Positions 27,017-35,477 of a stretch of 64,000 nucleotides of DNA are shown one piece after another. The stretch spans positions 124,001 through 188,000 of the forward strand of contig JADJAE010000001.1 in the NCBI GenBank assembly GCA_016704445.1, given 5' to 3'. Position 1 is the stretch's first letter; the number at the start of each line of letters is the position of its first letter. The stretch is from Deltaproteobacteria bacterium (GTDB taxonomy: Bacteria; Myxococcota_A; Polyangia; Polyangiales; Ga0077539). Under the pieces are notes generated by a model that saw only the letters and a list, made by a program, of their open reading frames with translations, did not search any database and was not told the origin of the DNA. Made by a program: the position numbers and the translations under genes.

Positions 27017-30000
27017 GGGGTTCCTCCGAAGGGGGTCGGGTCGGGCGGCGGGTTGAGCATGGCGGTGAGCTGCTCCCAGCGCTGCCCGGCGAGGAAGACC
27101 TGCGCGGTCTGTCCGCGCTGCGCGGCCTGCGACGACACGAAGGTCATCTGCTGGTTCTGCACCCACGCGAGCTGCTCCGGGGTCATGCCTGGCATCACCA
27201 TCGTCTGCATCAGCTTCTGCCACTGCTGCGTCGCGAGCAGCCGCTCGGGCCCCTGACCGGTCTGCGCCGCCTGCGTCACCACCTGCTGCCAGAGCTGCCG
27301 CTGCGCGAACTCCACCGCGCTCACGCCCATCTGCGCGGCCTGCGCCGCGAGCATCGGCCACTGCTGCACCAGCGCGAAGGCCACCATCTCCATCGGCATC
27401 GCGAAGCCCGGGAAGGCCCCCATCGGCGAGGGCATCGCCGCAGGCATCGCAGGCGTCGCGGGCATGGCAGGCATCGTGGGCATCGAGGGCATCGCGAGGG
27501 GGAGCATCGCGGGCACCGCGACCGGCGCGGCGGGCGTCTCCGCGGGCGGAACGAAGACCTCGAACTGGCTCGGGTCGTCCTGCGCGGGCGGACCGAAGGG
27601 GCGGTACCAGGGGATGCGTCGGCTCTGGTCGTTGAGCCAGAGGTCGAAGCCAAGCACGCCGTGACGCTCGGGCGCGCGGTTCTTGAAGAAGCGGGCGGCG
27701 TCTTCGGTGCTGTGGTGCGCGCCGAGCAGCCCCAGGGCGACGGCGGCCTTGCGGTGCGAGCCCTCCGCGGGGAGCACGAAGGAGATGTCGAAGGTGAGGC
27801 TCGGGTCGAGCAGGCTGAACTCGCCGTCGCTGATCTCCCCGGCGATGTCGGTCTCGCGGAGGAGCTCGAGCAGCCGCTCATAGACCCGGTGGGCCATCAT
27901 CTGCTCGACGGTCTTCATGCCGTCGCGGACGATGTCTCCGAAGCCCCAGCCGTTGCCGAGCAGCACCAGGCAGAACTCCACCACGCGCTTCTGCTGCGGG
28001 CCCTTGTTGATCCCGAGGATCCACCTGCGCTGGGCGCCCGTGCCGGAGAGCGAGAAGAGGCGGTTGTGCGAGAGGTCGAGCGCGCCCTGCGCGGTGCGCC
28101 CGTGCTCCAGGCAGACGCCCGCGAGGGTGCGCGCCACGTACTCGACGATGTACCCGATGAAGACCCGGGCGCGGCGCTCGGCGGTGGCCTTGCGCGCCTC
28201 GGCGATGACGTGCGGCGACTCCAGCAGCGCCTTGGCCGACTGGCTCTGGCGCACCGCGCTCGCGAGCCGGGTGTACGACCCGACGCCGGGCATCACGCAG
28301 GCGCCGCGGCGGTCGCCCTCGCCGGCGCCGACCAGCGAGCGGAGGTACACGCTGCCGCCGAAGAAGATCGAGGAGCTGAATACGTGGGGGTGTAAGCCGG
28401 CGTGGCCCTGGCTGTTGCCGCGGGCGAGGGTGTCATCGACCAGCACCTCCAGCGATCCGCCGCCGAGGTCGAGGTAGACGCGAAACATCTTGTCGGACGA
28501 GGCGTGCCCCGCCGCGGCCTGGGCCTCGTCGATGAGGGGCGTCGCGGGGAAGACGAAGTCCGCGCCGGTGAGCTGCTTCAGCCGCGTCCCAGCCTCTTCG
28601 GCGGCGAGGCGCAGGGTCTCCAGGTCGCCCTCGTCGAAGGCCAGCGGGAAGCTGTAGTTGACGTTGACCGTGCGGGGCGCGGCCTCCTCCTCGGAGAGCA
28701 GCGACGCGGCGGTCATCAGCATCGCGCCCTCGAGGAAGCGCGACTGGAGCGCCTGCACGATCTCCCGGCGGGCGAGGGCGCTCTTGTCCTTCTCCACGGC
28801 GCGCAGCCACTTGAACTCGCTCACCGTGTGCTCGGAGGAGACCGCGCTGGAGGCGCCGCGCAAGGGGACGCCGAAGTCCTTGCCGAAGGAGAGGGCGTTG
28901 ATGGCCGACTCGGAGGCCACGTCGGTCCATTTCCGGACGCAGCCGAGCTCGCTCGGGAGCAGGTCGTGCGAGGGGCCGGACCACTCGCCGCCGGGCCAGA
29001 GGTCGATGCCGCGGTGGATGGTGGGCGGACCGCCGTCGAGCAGGTTGAGCGTGGTGGAGGTGCGGTCGCGGCTGCGCTCCGGGGCCACGCACTGGAGGCT
29101 CCCGTCGCGGCGCTTCACCGCGATGACCGTGTTGGAGGTTCCGAAGTCCACGCCGAAGGACCAGGTGTCGCTCGGGAGCGCGTCGCCCGGAGGAGCGAGC
29201 GGGAAGAGCCCTCCGCCGACGGCCTCTGCGCCGCCTCCCTGCGTGGCCTGCATGAACTCCACGCTCACCCACGAGGGTCGGCCCTTGCGGGTGGCGCCGA
29301 CGTATCCCGTGGGTCCGCTCTCGCCCTCGCGGCCGACCTCCTGGTCGAGCGCGACCACGTCGAGGCGGGTCTCGCTGGTGGGCCGGCCGTCGACGTCGCT
29401 CGGCGGCACGAGCATCCGCGCGCGCAGCATCCGCCCCTGGGAGAAGAGCGCCATGCCCTCCTCGGTGGCCGCCTGGATGCCCACCACGTAGTAGCGCCAC
29501 GCGTTGGTGGGGCGCTTCAAGTTGGGCCACACGCGCAGGGTGACGCCGCGGAAGGCCACCGCGTCGACGTCGCCCGCGTTGGGAGAGAAGGGGTTGGCCG
29601 GGAGAAGGTCGCACTCGTAGGTGGGCCACTCGGTCTGCTTGAGCCCGCGCAGCGGGAGCACGCACTGGTAGCGGGACTTGCCGCGCTCCTGGATGACCCG
29701 GCCGAAGAGGTGGGGCTTCTCGCGGGCGAGGCGCACCTGCGCGGGGTCGAGGCAGTCGAGGTACTCGGGCATCACCGGCAGCACCGGGATCTGCCGCTCG
29801 CCGCCGGACATGAACACCGGCACCGAGCGGAAGCAGATCTGCTCCTTGGAGAGCGACTCGATCTCGCTCTCGACGCGCAGCTTGAGGCGGCCGACGGTGA
29901 TGACGTTGGCCGCGCCCGCGACGCCTCCCTCGCGCCACCGCACCCAGCGCCCGGAGTCGGCGCGAGGGAAGACCCGCTCCAGCGCGCGGATCTTCACCCG

Positions 30001-30123
30001 GTCGCTGCGGCAGATCGGGCAGTGCAGCTTGCGGGGCTCGGCGCCCTTGCGCGCGAAGAGCACCGTCATCTCCAGGCGGCTCAGGTCGAAGCCGCAGTGC
30101 TCGCAGTGATTTTCTTGCTCCAT
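27013..30123 (-). CDS. Zinc-ribbon actin/Hsp70-fold ATPase with Met/Pro/Ala-Gln tail
   Basis: A large cytoplasmic protein of 1036 residues, starting at ATG 30123. A zinc ribbon opens it (C7, C10, C35, C38: CEHCGFDL, LHCPICRS). About 280 residues of unassigned sequence follow. An actin-like ATPase starts near residue 322 with WSFGVDFGTSNTVIAVKRRD (phosphate 1) and, near 548, has MFRVYLDLGGGSLEVLVDD (phosphate 2). Near residues 870-910 lies a low-complexity Met/Pro/Ala stretch (repeated MPAMPATPAMPAAM), then an alpha-helical Gln-rich tail to the end. It is not DnaK: it lacks a substrate-binding domain and has long insertions. Its size loosely recalls SrfB-type actin-like proteins, but I do not assign it. 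First gene of the six-gene operon. Confidence 0.8.
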   Translation of the reverse strand: MEQENHCEHCGFDLSRLEMTVLFARKGAEPRKLHCPICRSDRVKIRALERVFPRADSGRWVRWREGGVAGAANVITVGRLKLRVESEIESLSKEQICFRSVPVFMSGGERQIPVLPVMPEYLDCLDPAQVRLAREKPHLFGRVIQERGKSRYQCVLPLRGLKQTEWPTYECDLLPANPFSPNAGDVDAVAFRGVTLRVWPNLKRPTNAWRYYVVGIQAATEEGMALFSQGRMLRARMLVPPSDVDGRPTSETRLDVVALDQEVGREGESGPTGYVGATRKGRPSWVSVEFMQATQGGGAEAVGGGLFPLAPPGDALPSDTWSFGVDFGTSNTVIAVKRRDGSLQCVAPERSRDRTSTTLNLLDGGPPTIHRGIDLWPGGEWSGPSHDLLPSELGCVRKWTDVASESAINALSFGKDFGVPLRGASSAVSSEHTVSEFKWLRAVEKDKSALARREIVQALQSRFLEGAMLMTAASLLSEEEAAPRTVNVNYSFPLAFDEGDLETLRLAAEEAGTRLKQLTGADFVFPATPLIDEAQAAAGHASSDKMFRVYLDLGGGSLEVLVDDTLARGNSQGHAGLHPHVFSSSIFFGGSVYLRSLVGAGEGDRRGACVMPGVGSYTRLASAVRQSQSAKALLESPHVIAEARKATAERRARVFIGYIVEYVARTLAGVCLEHGRTAQGALDLSHNRLFSLSGTGAQRRWILGINKGPQQKRVVEFCLVLLGNGWGFGDIVRDGMKTVEQMMAHRVYERLLELLRETDIAGEISDGEFSLLDPSLTFDISFVLPAEGSHRKAAVALGLLGAHHSTEDAARFFKNRAPERHGVLGFDLWLNDQSRRIPWYRPFGPPAQDDPSQFEVFVPPAETPAAPVAVPAMLPLAMPSMPTMPAMPATPAMPAAMPSPMGAFPGFAMPMEMVAFALVQQWPMLAAQAAQMGVSAVEFAQRQLWQQVVTQAAQTGQGPERLLATQQWQKLMQTMVMPGMTPEQLAWVQNQQMTFVSSQAAQRGQTAQVFLAGQRWEQLTAMLNPPPDPTPFGGTP
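27424..27512 (-). repeat. Short in-frame repeats coding Met-Pro-Ala units
   Basis: Imperfect 6- to 9-base units of the type GGCATCG/GGCATGG encode the Met-Pro-Ala segment of the actin-like protein. Such tracts can vary in length between strains. Confidence 0.6.
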
Positions 30124-30322
30124 CCGTGCGCTCGGCGCGGGAGGATAGCCGAGATGCTCCGAGCGAGGGGCGGGGGAATCTCGAGGGGCCTGGAGACGAG
30201 GGCAGCGAGCACCCGAAGGTACTTCAAGGCCCGTCAAGGGGCGCTCGACGCAGCGTTCTGCGTGGGGAGCGCCGCACTTGCGGTGGGGAAGCCACTGTGG
30301 CTCTGGTGTATGGAAGTACTCC

Positions 30323-32266
30323 ATGCGCAGTAGATCACCCGGTCCGGGTCGCGGCCTGAGGGCGATCGCCCGCAGCCTGGCGTTGTGCGCCGCCCTCGCG
30401 GGCTGTCGCACCGAGGAGGAGCCTGCGCTGCACCCGCCAACGAGCCTTGGCGCAGGCTTCGTGGACATCACCCCCGCGCTCCCGGCGGGCTTCCCCAGCG
30501 CGGTGGGCCGCGACGACGAGCCCATCGGCACCGCCGGGGCGCTCGTCGACCTCGATGGCGATGGCCTCGCCGAGTTGCTGCTCTCCGTCGCCAACGACCG
30601 CACGCCCTCCTCGGGGACCGCGCTCGTCTACCGCTTCGACGAGGCCGCATCGCGCTTCGTGCCTGGCCCGAGCGTCCCCATCTCCGACCGGGCGCTGGTG
30701 CTCGCCGCCGCGGACCTCGACGGCGACGGCGTCGCGGACCTGCTCACCGGCATGGAAGATCCGCGGATTGTGTGGGGCGAGCGCGGCGGCGCCTTCGGCT
30801 CCTCGACGCGGCTGGAATCGCCTTCGCTGATCCGGGGCGGCACCTCGATCGGGGCCGCGGCGCTCGACGACCTCGACGACGACGGCTGGCTCGACCTGCT
30901 GCTGGGCAACGCGCGCTGCTGCCCCACCTGCCAGGCCCTGCACCCCTTCCTGCGCACCGGTCCGCGCACCTTCGTCGATCGCCCCGACCTCGTCCTCGAG
31001 AACCCGGTCGGGGGGCTCTACACCGTGATGGCCACGACCCTAGGACCCCGGGGCCGGATGCTGGGCGCCCTCGGCGACGGCTGCGGCGAGCGGCCGCCGG
31101 CGTTCTTCCGCGCGTCGTCCATGGACGCCGACGGTCTACCGCGCTTCGCGGCCTTCGACCCGACGCCGCCCGACGCGGTGTTTCGCCACGAGGCGAGCGC
31201 CGAGCGGCCGTGTCCCTCCATCGACTGCCGATCGCCGATGGGCGCGGCGTGGGGCGACCTCGACGGCGACGGCCAGCTCGACCTCACGGTCAGCCTCGAC
31301 CCCCTCCAGGCCTTCTTCCGCGGCGGCCCGGAGTGGCTCATGGCCGACCGCAGCGCAGGGACCGCGATGGAGGCGATCAGGGCCGACGGCGGTCGCGCCA
31401 TGAAGCCCTGGGGCACCGCGCTGATCGACCTCGACCTCGATGGCCGCGCCGACGTGGTGACCGTGCACGGCGACGACCACGAGTCGGCCACCAACCCGGC
31501 CTCCTTCGTCGGTCCGCAGCACGCGACGGTGCACTGGAACGGCGGTGACTTCCACTTCACCGACCTCACCGCGCTCTCGCGCCTCGGGCGTCGGGGACAG
31601 TGGCGCTCGCTCTTCGTGGGCGACCTCGACCGGGACGGCGATGCCGACCTGGTCGTCGGCGGGCTGGGCGAGACTCCGAGGGTCTATCGCAACGCGATCG
31701 CGACGGGCAACGCGGGCCTCGCGCTGAGGCTTCGGGGCACGACGAGCAACGCGCTCGGGCTCGGCGCGCGGGTGACGGTATGGCCCTCCGATGCGGGGCC
31801 CTCGCAGTCGTACCCGGTGGGCGGCAGCGCGTCGCCGTACGTGGTCTCCGACCCGCTGGTCTTCGTCGGCCTCGGCGAGTCGAGAGCCGCGGCGAGGGTG
31901 AGGGTGACCTGGCCCTCGGGCACCGTGCAGGAGCTGCGAGGGCTACGCGCTGGGACGGTGCACCTTGTCGAGGAGCCATCGCTCATCGACATCACCCCAT
32001 CCACGAGACACCTTCCCGCGGACGGTCACTCCGAGGCGGTGCTGCGCATCACGCCCCGGGCTCTCGACGGTTCGGTGAGGACCGAGGCCCGGGTCGAGGC
32101 GGAGGTGATCTACGGCAGTGGGCGGGTCGCCGCGCCCGCGGCGAGGGAGGGCGACGCCTGGGTGGTGCGCGTGGTGTCCCCGTCGGCGCAGGGCTCGGGC
32201 GTGGTGGTCGTCCGCGTGGACGGCGTCGCGGCGGGAGTCCGCCCCCGCATCTGGTGGGATGGATGA
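30323..32266 (+). CDS. FG-GAP/ASPIC-UnbV repeat lipoprotein
   Basis: A 647-residue lipoprotein (LALCAALAGC lipobox). The mature part has repeated calcium-binding FG-GAP units of the form DLDGDGxAxLL: LVDLDGDGLAELLLSV, AADLDGDGVADLLTG, LDDLDDDGWLDLLLGN, GDLDGDGQLDLTVS, IDLDLDGRADVVT and GDLDRDGDADLVVGG, which build a beta-propeller. An ASPIC/UnbV-like module follows (NALGLGARVTVWP, YVVSDPLVFVGLGE, VRVTWPSGTVQELRGL), then a beta domain. Such proteins act at the cell surface, probably in adhesion or binding. ATG 30323 is chosen because it places the signal peptide at the start. It is divergent from the ATPase operon, 199 bases away, and converges on fadD. Confidence 0.85.
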   Translation: MRSRSPGPGRGLRAIARSLALCAALAGCRTEEEPALHPPTSLGAGFVDITPALPAGFPSAVGRDDEPIGTAGALVDLDGDGLAELLLSVANDRTPSSGTALVYRFDEAASRFVPGPSVPISDRALVLAAADLDGDGVADLLTGMEDPRIVWGERGGAFGSSTRLESPSLIRGGTSIGAAALDDLDDDGWLDLLLGNARCCPTCQALHPFLRTGPRTFVDRPDLVLENPVGGLYTVMATTLGPRGRMLGALGDGCGERPPAFFRASSMDADGLPRFAAFDPTPPDAVFRHEASAERPCPSIDCRSPMGAAWGDLDGDGQLDLTVSLDPLQAFFRGGPEWLMADRSAGTAMEAIRADGGRAMKPWGTALIDLDLDGRADVVTVHGDDHESATNPASFVGPQHATVHWNGGDFHFTDLTALSRLGRRGQWRSLFVGDLDRDGDADLVVGGLGETPRVYRNAIATGNAGLALRLRGTTSNALGLGARVTVWPSDAGPSQSYPVGGSASPYVVSDPLVFVGLGESRAAARVRVTWPSGTVQELRGLRAGTVHLVEEPSLIDITPSTRHLPADGHSEAVLRITPRALDGSVRTEARVEAEVIYGSGRVAAPAAREGDAWVVRVVSPSAQGSGVVVVRVDGVAAGVRPRIWWDG

Positions 32267-32274
32267 CGCTGCGG

Positions 32275-33957
32275 CTACGGCGGGTCGCGTAGCTCCCGTC
32301 GCAGCACCTTCCCGATAGGCGTCTTCGGCAGCGCGTCGCGGAACTCCACGTGGCGCGGCAGCTTGTATCCCGTGAGGCTCGTCTTGCAGTGCTCGATCAC
32401 GGACTCTCTGGTGAGCCCCGGGTCCTTCTTGACGATGACCACCTTCACGGCTTCGCCGGTCCGCTCATCGGGCACGCCCACCGCCCCGCATTCGAGCACG
32501 CCCGGGTGCGCCGCCACCACGCCCTCGACCTCGCTCGGATAGACGTTGAACCCCGACACCAGGATCATGTCCTTCTTGCGGTCGGTGATGGTGAAATAGC
32601 CATCGGCGTCCCAGTGCCCGATGTCTCCGGTCTTCAGCCATCCGTCGCGAAGCACCTTCGCGGTCTCATCGGGGTTGTTCCAATAGCCCTTCATCACCTG
32701 CGGGCCGCGGATGCAGATCTCGCCGGTGTAGCGTTCGACCTCGCCCTTGCCCGTCCATGCGGGAAGCTCGTTGAAGTCGTCATCCCGTATCGACATCTCG
32801 GTGGAGGGAATCGGCAGTCCGATGGAGCCGTTCCATGGAATGTCGAGGGGGACGCAGGAGGCTCCGGGCGAGCACTCGGTCAGTCCGTACGCCTCGGTGA
32901 TGTAGTGCCCGGTCACCTTCTGCCAACGGTCGGCCACCGCCTTCTGCACGGACGCGCCGCCGCCGATCACCACCTTGATCGCAGAGAAGTCCAGACGGTC
33001 GAAGCCGGGCGCGTTCAAGAGCGCGTTGAACAGCGTGTTGACTCCGGTCATCACGCTCCACTTCCACCTTCCGAGCTCCTTGATGAACGCCGGGAAGTCA
33101 CGGGGGTTGGTGATGAGTACGATCAGGCTGCCCCACTTCATGAATGACAGCGTCGAGGTGAGGCAGAAGATGTGATACATCGGCAGCGGGGCGATCACGA
33201 CCTCGGCGCCTTCCTTGAAGCTTCGAGAGATCCACATCCCGGTCTGCTCGAGATTGGCGAGGATGTTCCGGTGGGTGAGCATCGCGCCCTTCGCGACGCC
33301 GGTGGTGCCGCCCGTGTACTGGAGAAACGCGATGTCTTCTCTGGTCAACGGCGCCGGCTTGAAGGTCGCAGCTGCGCCGCGCGCCATCGCCGCGCGGAAG
33401 GGGATGGCTCCCTCGATGTGCCAGGCGGGGACCATCTTCTTCACCCGCTTGATGACGAAGTTGACCAGCCATCGCTTCGGCGCGGGCAGCAGGTCGCCGG
33501 GCTGGGTGGTGATCACGCGCTCGACGGCGGTGCGCTCGAGCACCTGCTGAAGGGTGCTGGCGAAGTTCTCGAGAATGACCACCACCCTGGCGCCGGAGTC
33601 GCTGAGCTGATGCTGGAGCTCGCGCGGGGTGTAGAGCGGATTGACGTTCACCACGGTCATTCCGGCGCGCAGGATGCCGAGGATCGCCACCGGGTATTGC
33701 AGCAGGTTGGGCGACATGATGGCGACCCGGTCGCCCGCGCCGAGGCCCGGAAGCGTGTGTAGAAAAGCGGCGAAGTCGCGGGAGAGCCGGTCGAGCTCGG
33801 CGTAGCTGATGGTGTGACCGAGGCTGTGATAGGCGGGCCGGTCGGCGAACTTCGCGGCGGTCGCCTCGAACATGTCGGGTATGGACATGAAGCGATCGAC
33901 GTCGACCTCGGCCGGCATTCCGTCGGGGTAGTTCTTGAGCCAGGTCTTGTCCGCCAT
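32275..33957 (-). CDS. fadD: Long-chain fatty acid-CoA ligase
   Basis: A 560-residue ANL-superfamily enzyme activating fatty acids to acyl-CoA with ATP. Motifs: QYTGGTTGVAKGAMLTHRN (P-loop-like AMP-binding), YGLTECSPGA, DGWLKTGDIGHWDADGYF, DRKKDMILVSGFNVYPSEVE and the C-terminal Lys in PKTPIGKVLRRELRD. The N-terminus KTWLKNYPDGMPAEVD is typical of FadD. ATG 33957 gives the family length. It is divergent from the SDR-ACP-ACAD operon across 154 bases, so it may feed acyl groups to that pathway or simply serve beta-oxidation. Confidence 0.93.
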   Translation of the reverse strand: MADKTWLKNYPDGMPAEVDVDRFMSIPDMFEATAAKFADRPAYHSLGHTISYAELDRLSRDFAAFLHTLPGLGAGDRVAIMSPNLLQYPVAILGILRAGMTVVNVNPLYTPRELQHQLSDSGARVVVILENFASTLQQVLERTAVERVITTQPGDLLPAPKRWLVNFVIKRVKKMVPAWHIEGAIPFRAAMARGAAATFKPAPLTREDIAFLQYTGGTTGVAKGAMLTHRNILANLEQTGMWISRSFKEGAEVVIAPLPMYHIFCLTSTLSFMKWGSLIVLITNPRDFPAFIKELGRWKWSVMTGVNTLFNALLNAPGFDRLDFSAIKVVIGGGASVQKAVADRWQKVTGHYITEAYGLTECSPGASCVPLDIPWNGSIGLPIPSTEMSIRDDDFNELPAWTGKGEVERYTGEICIRGPQVMKGYWNNPDETAKVLRDGWLKTGDIGHWDADGYFTITDRKKDMILVSGFNVYPSEVEGVVAAHPGVLECGAVGVPDERTGEAVKVVIVKKDPGLTRESVIEHCKTSLTGYKLPRHVEFRDALPKTPIGKVLRRELRDPP

Positions 33958-34111
33958 CGATCGGCTCCTGTGTGCGAGCTTTCGTAGAGCCACGACCAGA
34001 CCCGTCAAGAGGCAGTGGGGAAGGGGAGAGACCCTCCAGCGCGTGACGCGCCGACCCGATGCTTGACCATGGTCATTTTGGAAGCGGGCGGCCGGAGCAG
34101 CATCCGGCGCG

Positions 34112-35164
34112 ATGACCCCGAGGCCCCAGATTGCGAAGCAGCGAGCGCTCCTCCTCGGCTCCAGCGGCTTCGTCGGGATCAACGTCGCGGACGCCCTTCG
34201 CGCGGATGGCCACCACGTCGCGGGGGCCTACCGGGGGCGCGCTCCTGCGTTCTTCGTCCGGGGTCGCCTCGACGAGGCGGTCGCGGCGGACCTCGCCGAT
34301 CCTGGCGCGCTGCGCGCGGCCATGAGCGGGCGCGACGTGGTGTTTCACGCGGCGGGGCACTACCCGCGGTACTCCCTCGACCGGGCCGGAGCGATCGCGA
34401 CGGCGCTGAGGGAGACGCGCAACGTGCTCGACGCCGCGAAGGCCGCGGGCGTGCGGCGCGTCGTCTACACCTCCTCGATCGGGGTGCTGGAGCCAGGGAG
34501 CGGGGCCGCCGCCGCGGAGGACGACGTCTCCCCGGAGGCGCCTGCGAGCTCGGTCTACCGCGCGGTGAAGTGGCACATGGAGCGCGCGGTGAGCGACGCG
34601 CGCCGAGGGGGCCTCGACGTCGTCGTGCTGCGCCCGGGCGGGTGTCTCGGGCCATGGGACATGCACGTCGGCACTGGCGGCGTGGTGGTGGCCGTGGTGC
34701 GCGGCGCGGTCACCTGGTGGGTCGACGGGCTCGTGCACATGGTCGACGTGAGGGACGTCGCGCGCGCCCACGTCGCCGCGCTTGTCGCGCCTGCGCAGCG
34801 TACCTACAACCTCGCCGGCCATGGAGTGCGGGTCGCCGCGCTACTGCGCTCCATCGCGAAGCGCTACGGCGGCGCGGTGCCCGAGCGTGCGCTCGCTCCC
34901 GACGCGGCCCTAGCCCGCGCTGACGACGAGGAGCGCGCGGCGGCTCCGGTGCGAGGCCGCGTGGTGTTTCCCCGCGAGCTCGTCGACATCGCGCTGTCCG
35001 GAGCGCCCGTCTCCGACGACCTCGCCAGGAGTGAGCTCGGCTTCGACCCGCGCCCGCTCGACGAGGCGCTCGACGCCTCCGTCGCCTGGTTTCGACGCAC
35101 CGGTCACCTGCAGTCCACGGCGCCGCATCCGGCGGCGCTCGCTGACTCCCAACGACCCTCATGA
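34112..35164 (+). CDS. NAD(P)-dependent epimerase/dehydratase (extended SDR)
   Basis: A 350-residue extended short-chain dehydrogenase. The nucleotide loop is ALLLGSSGFVGINVADAL; the active site is VYTSSIGVL with Tyr/Lys in SVYRAVKWHME; and VVLRPGGCLGPWD plus HMVDVRDVARAHVAAL are typical of sugar-epimerase-like or hydroxysteroid/dihydroflavonol-like enzymes. Substrate not known; the context (acyl carrier protein, acyl-CoA dehydrogenase, CDP-alcohol transferase) suggests a lipid-linked oxo/hydroxy compound or a lipid sugar. First gene of the operon, 16 bases ahead of the ACP. Confidence 0.85.
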   Translation: MTPRPQIAKQRALLLGSSGFVGINVADALRADGHHVAGAYRGRAPAFFVRGRLDEAVAADLADPGALRAAMSGRDVVFHAAGHYPRYSLDRAGAIATALRETRNVLDAAKAAGVRRVVYTSSIGVLEPGSGAAAAEDDVSPEAPASSVYRAVKWHMERAVSDARRGGLDVVVLRPGGCLGPWDMHVGTGGVVVAVVRGAVTWWVDGLVHMVDVRDVARAHVAALVAPAQRTYNLAGHGVRVAALLRSIAKRYGGAVPERALAPDAALARADDEERAAAPVRGRVVFPRELVDIALSGAPVSDDLARSELGFDPRPLDEALDASVAWFRRTGHLQSTAPHPAALADSQRPS

Positions 35165-35180
35165 AAGCGCGATCGCACCG

Positions 35181-35477
35181 ATGACCACCCACGCCCTCCT
35201 CGTCGACCCCGTAGCCCGTGCCGTCCCGTCCGATGACGAGATCCGCGCGCGCGCCGTCCAGCTCCTGGCGACCATCCTCGAGCGCGACCCCGCGACGGTG
35301 CAGCAGGCGCACTCGCTCCGCGCCGACCTCGGCATGGACTCGCTGAGCGCGCTGGAGTTTCTCTCGTCGCTGAGCCACGAGTTCAACATCGACCTGGAGG
35401 TCGAGGAGACCTACGGGCTCACCACGCTCAACGAGGTGGTCGCGCTCGTCACCCAGAGGGTGCGGGGGTCGCGGTGA
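35181..35477 (+). CDS. Acyl carrier protein
   Basis: A 98-residue carrier protein. The phosphopantetheine Ser is in DLGMDSLSALEFLSSL. The N-terminal extension MTTHALLVDPVARAVPSDDE is longer than in housekeeping AcpP, and helix 3 reads FNIDLEVEETYGLTTLNEVV. It carries acyl groups as thioesters for partner enzymes. Its stop overlaps the GTG start of the acyl-CoA dehydrogenase gene (GTGA), so the two are tightly coupled; the dehydrogenase may act on this ACP. This is probably a dedicated ACP of the gene cluster and not the fatty-acid synthase ACP. Confidence 0.87.
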   Translation: MTTHALLVDPVARAVPSDDEIRARAVQLLATILERDPATVQQAHSLRADLGMDSLSALEFLSSLSHEFNIDLEVEETYGLTTLNEVVALVTQRVRGSR

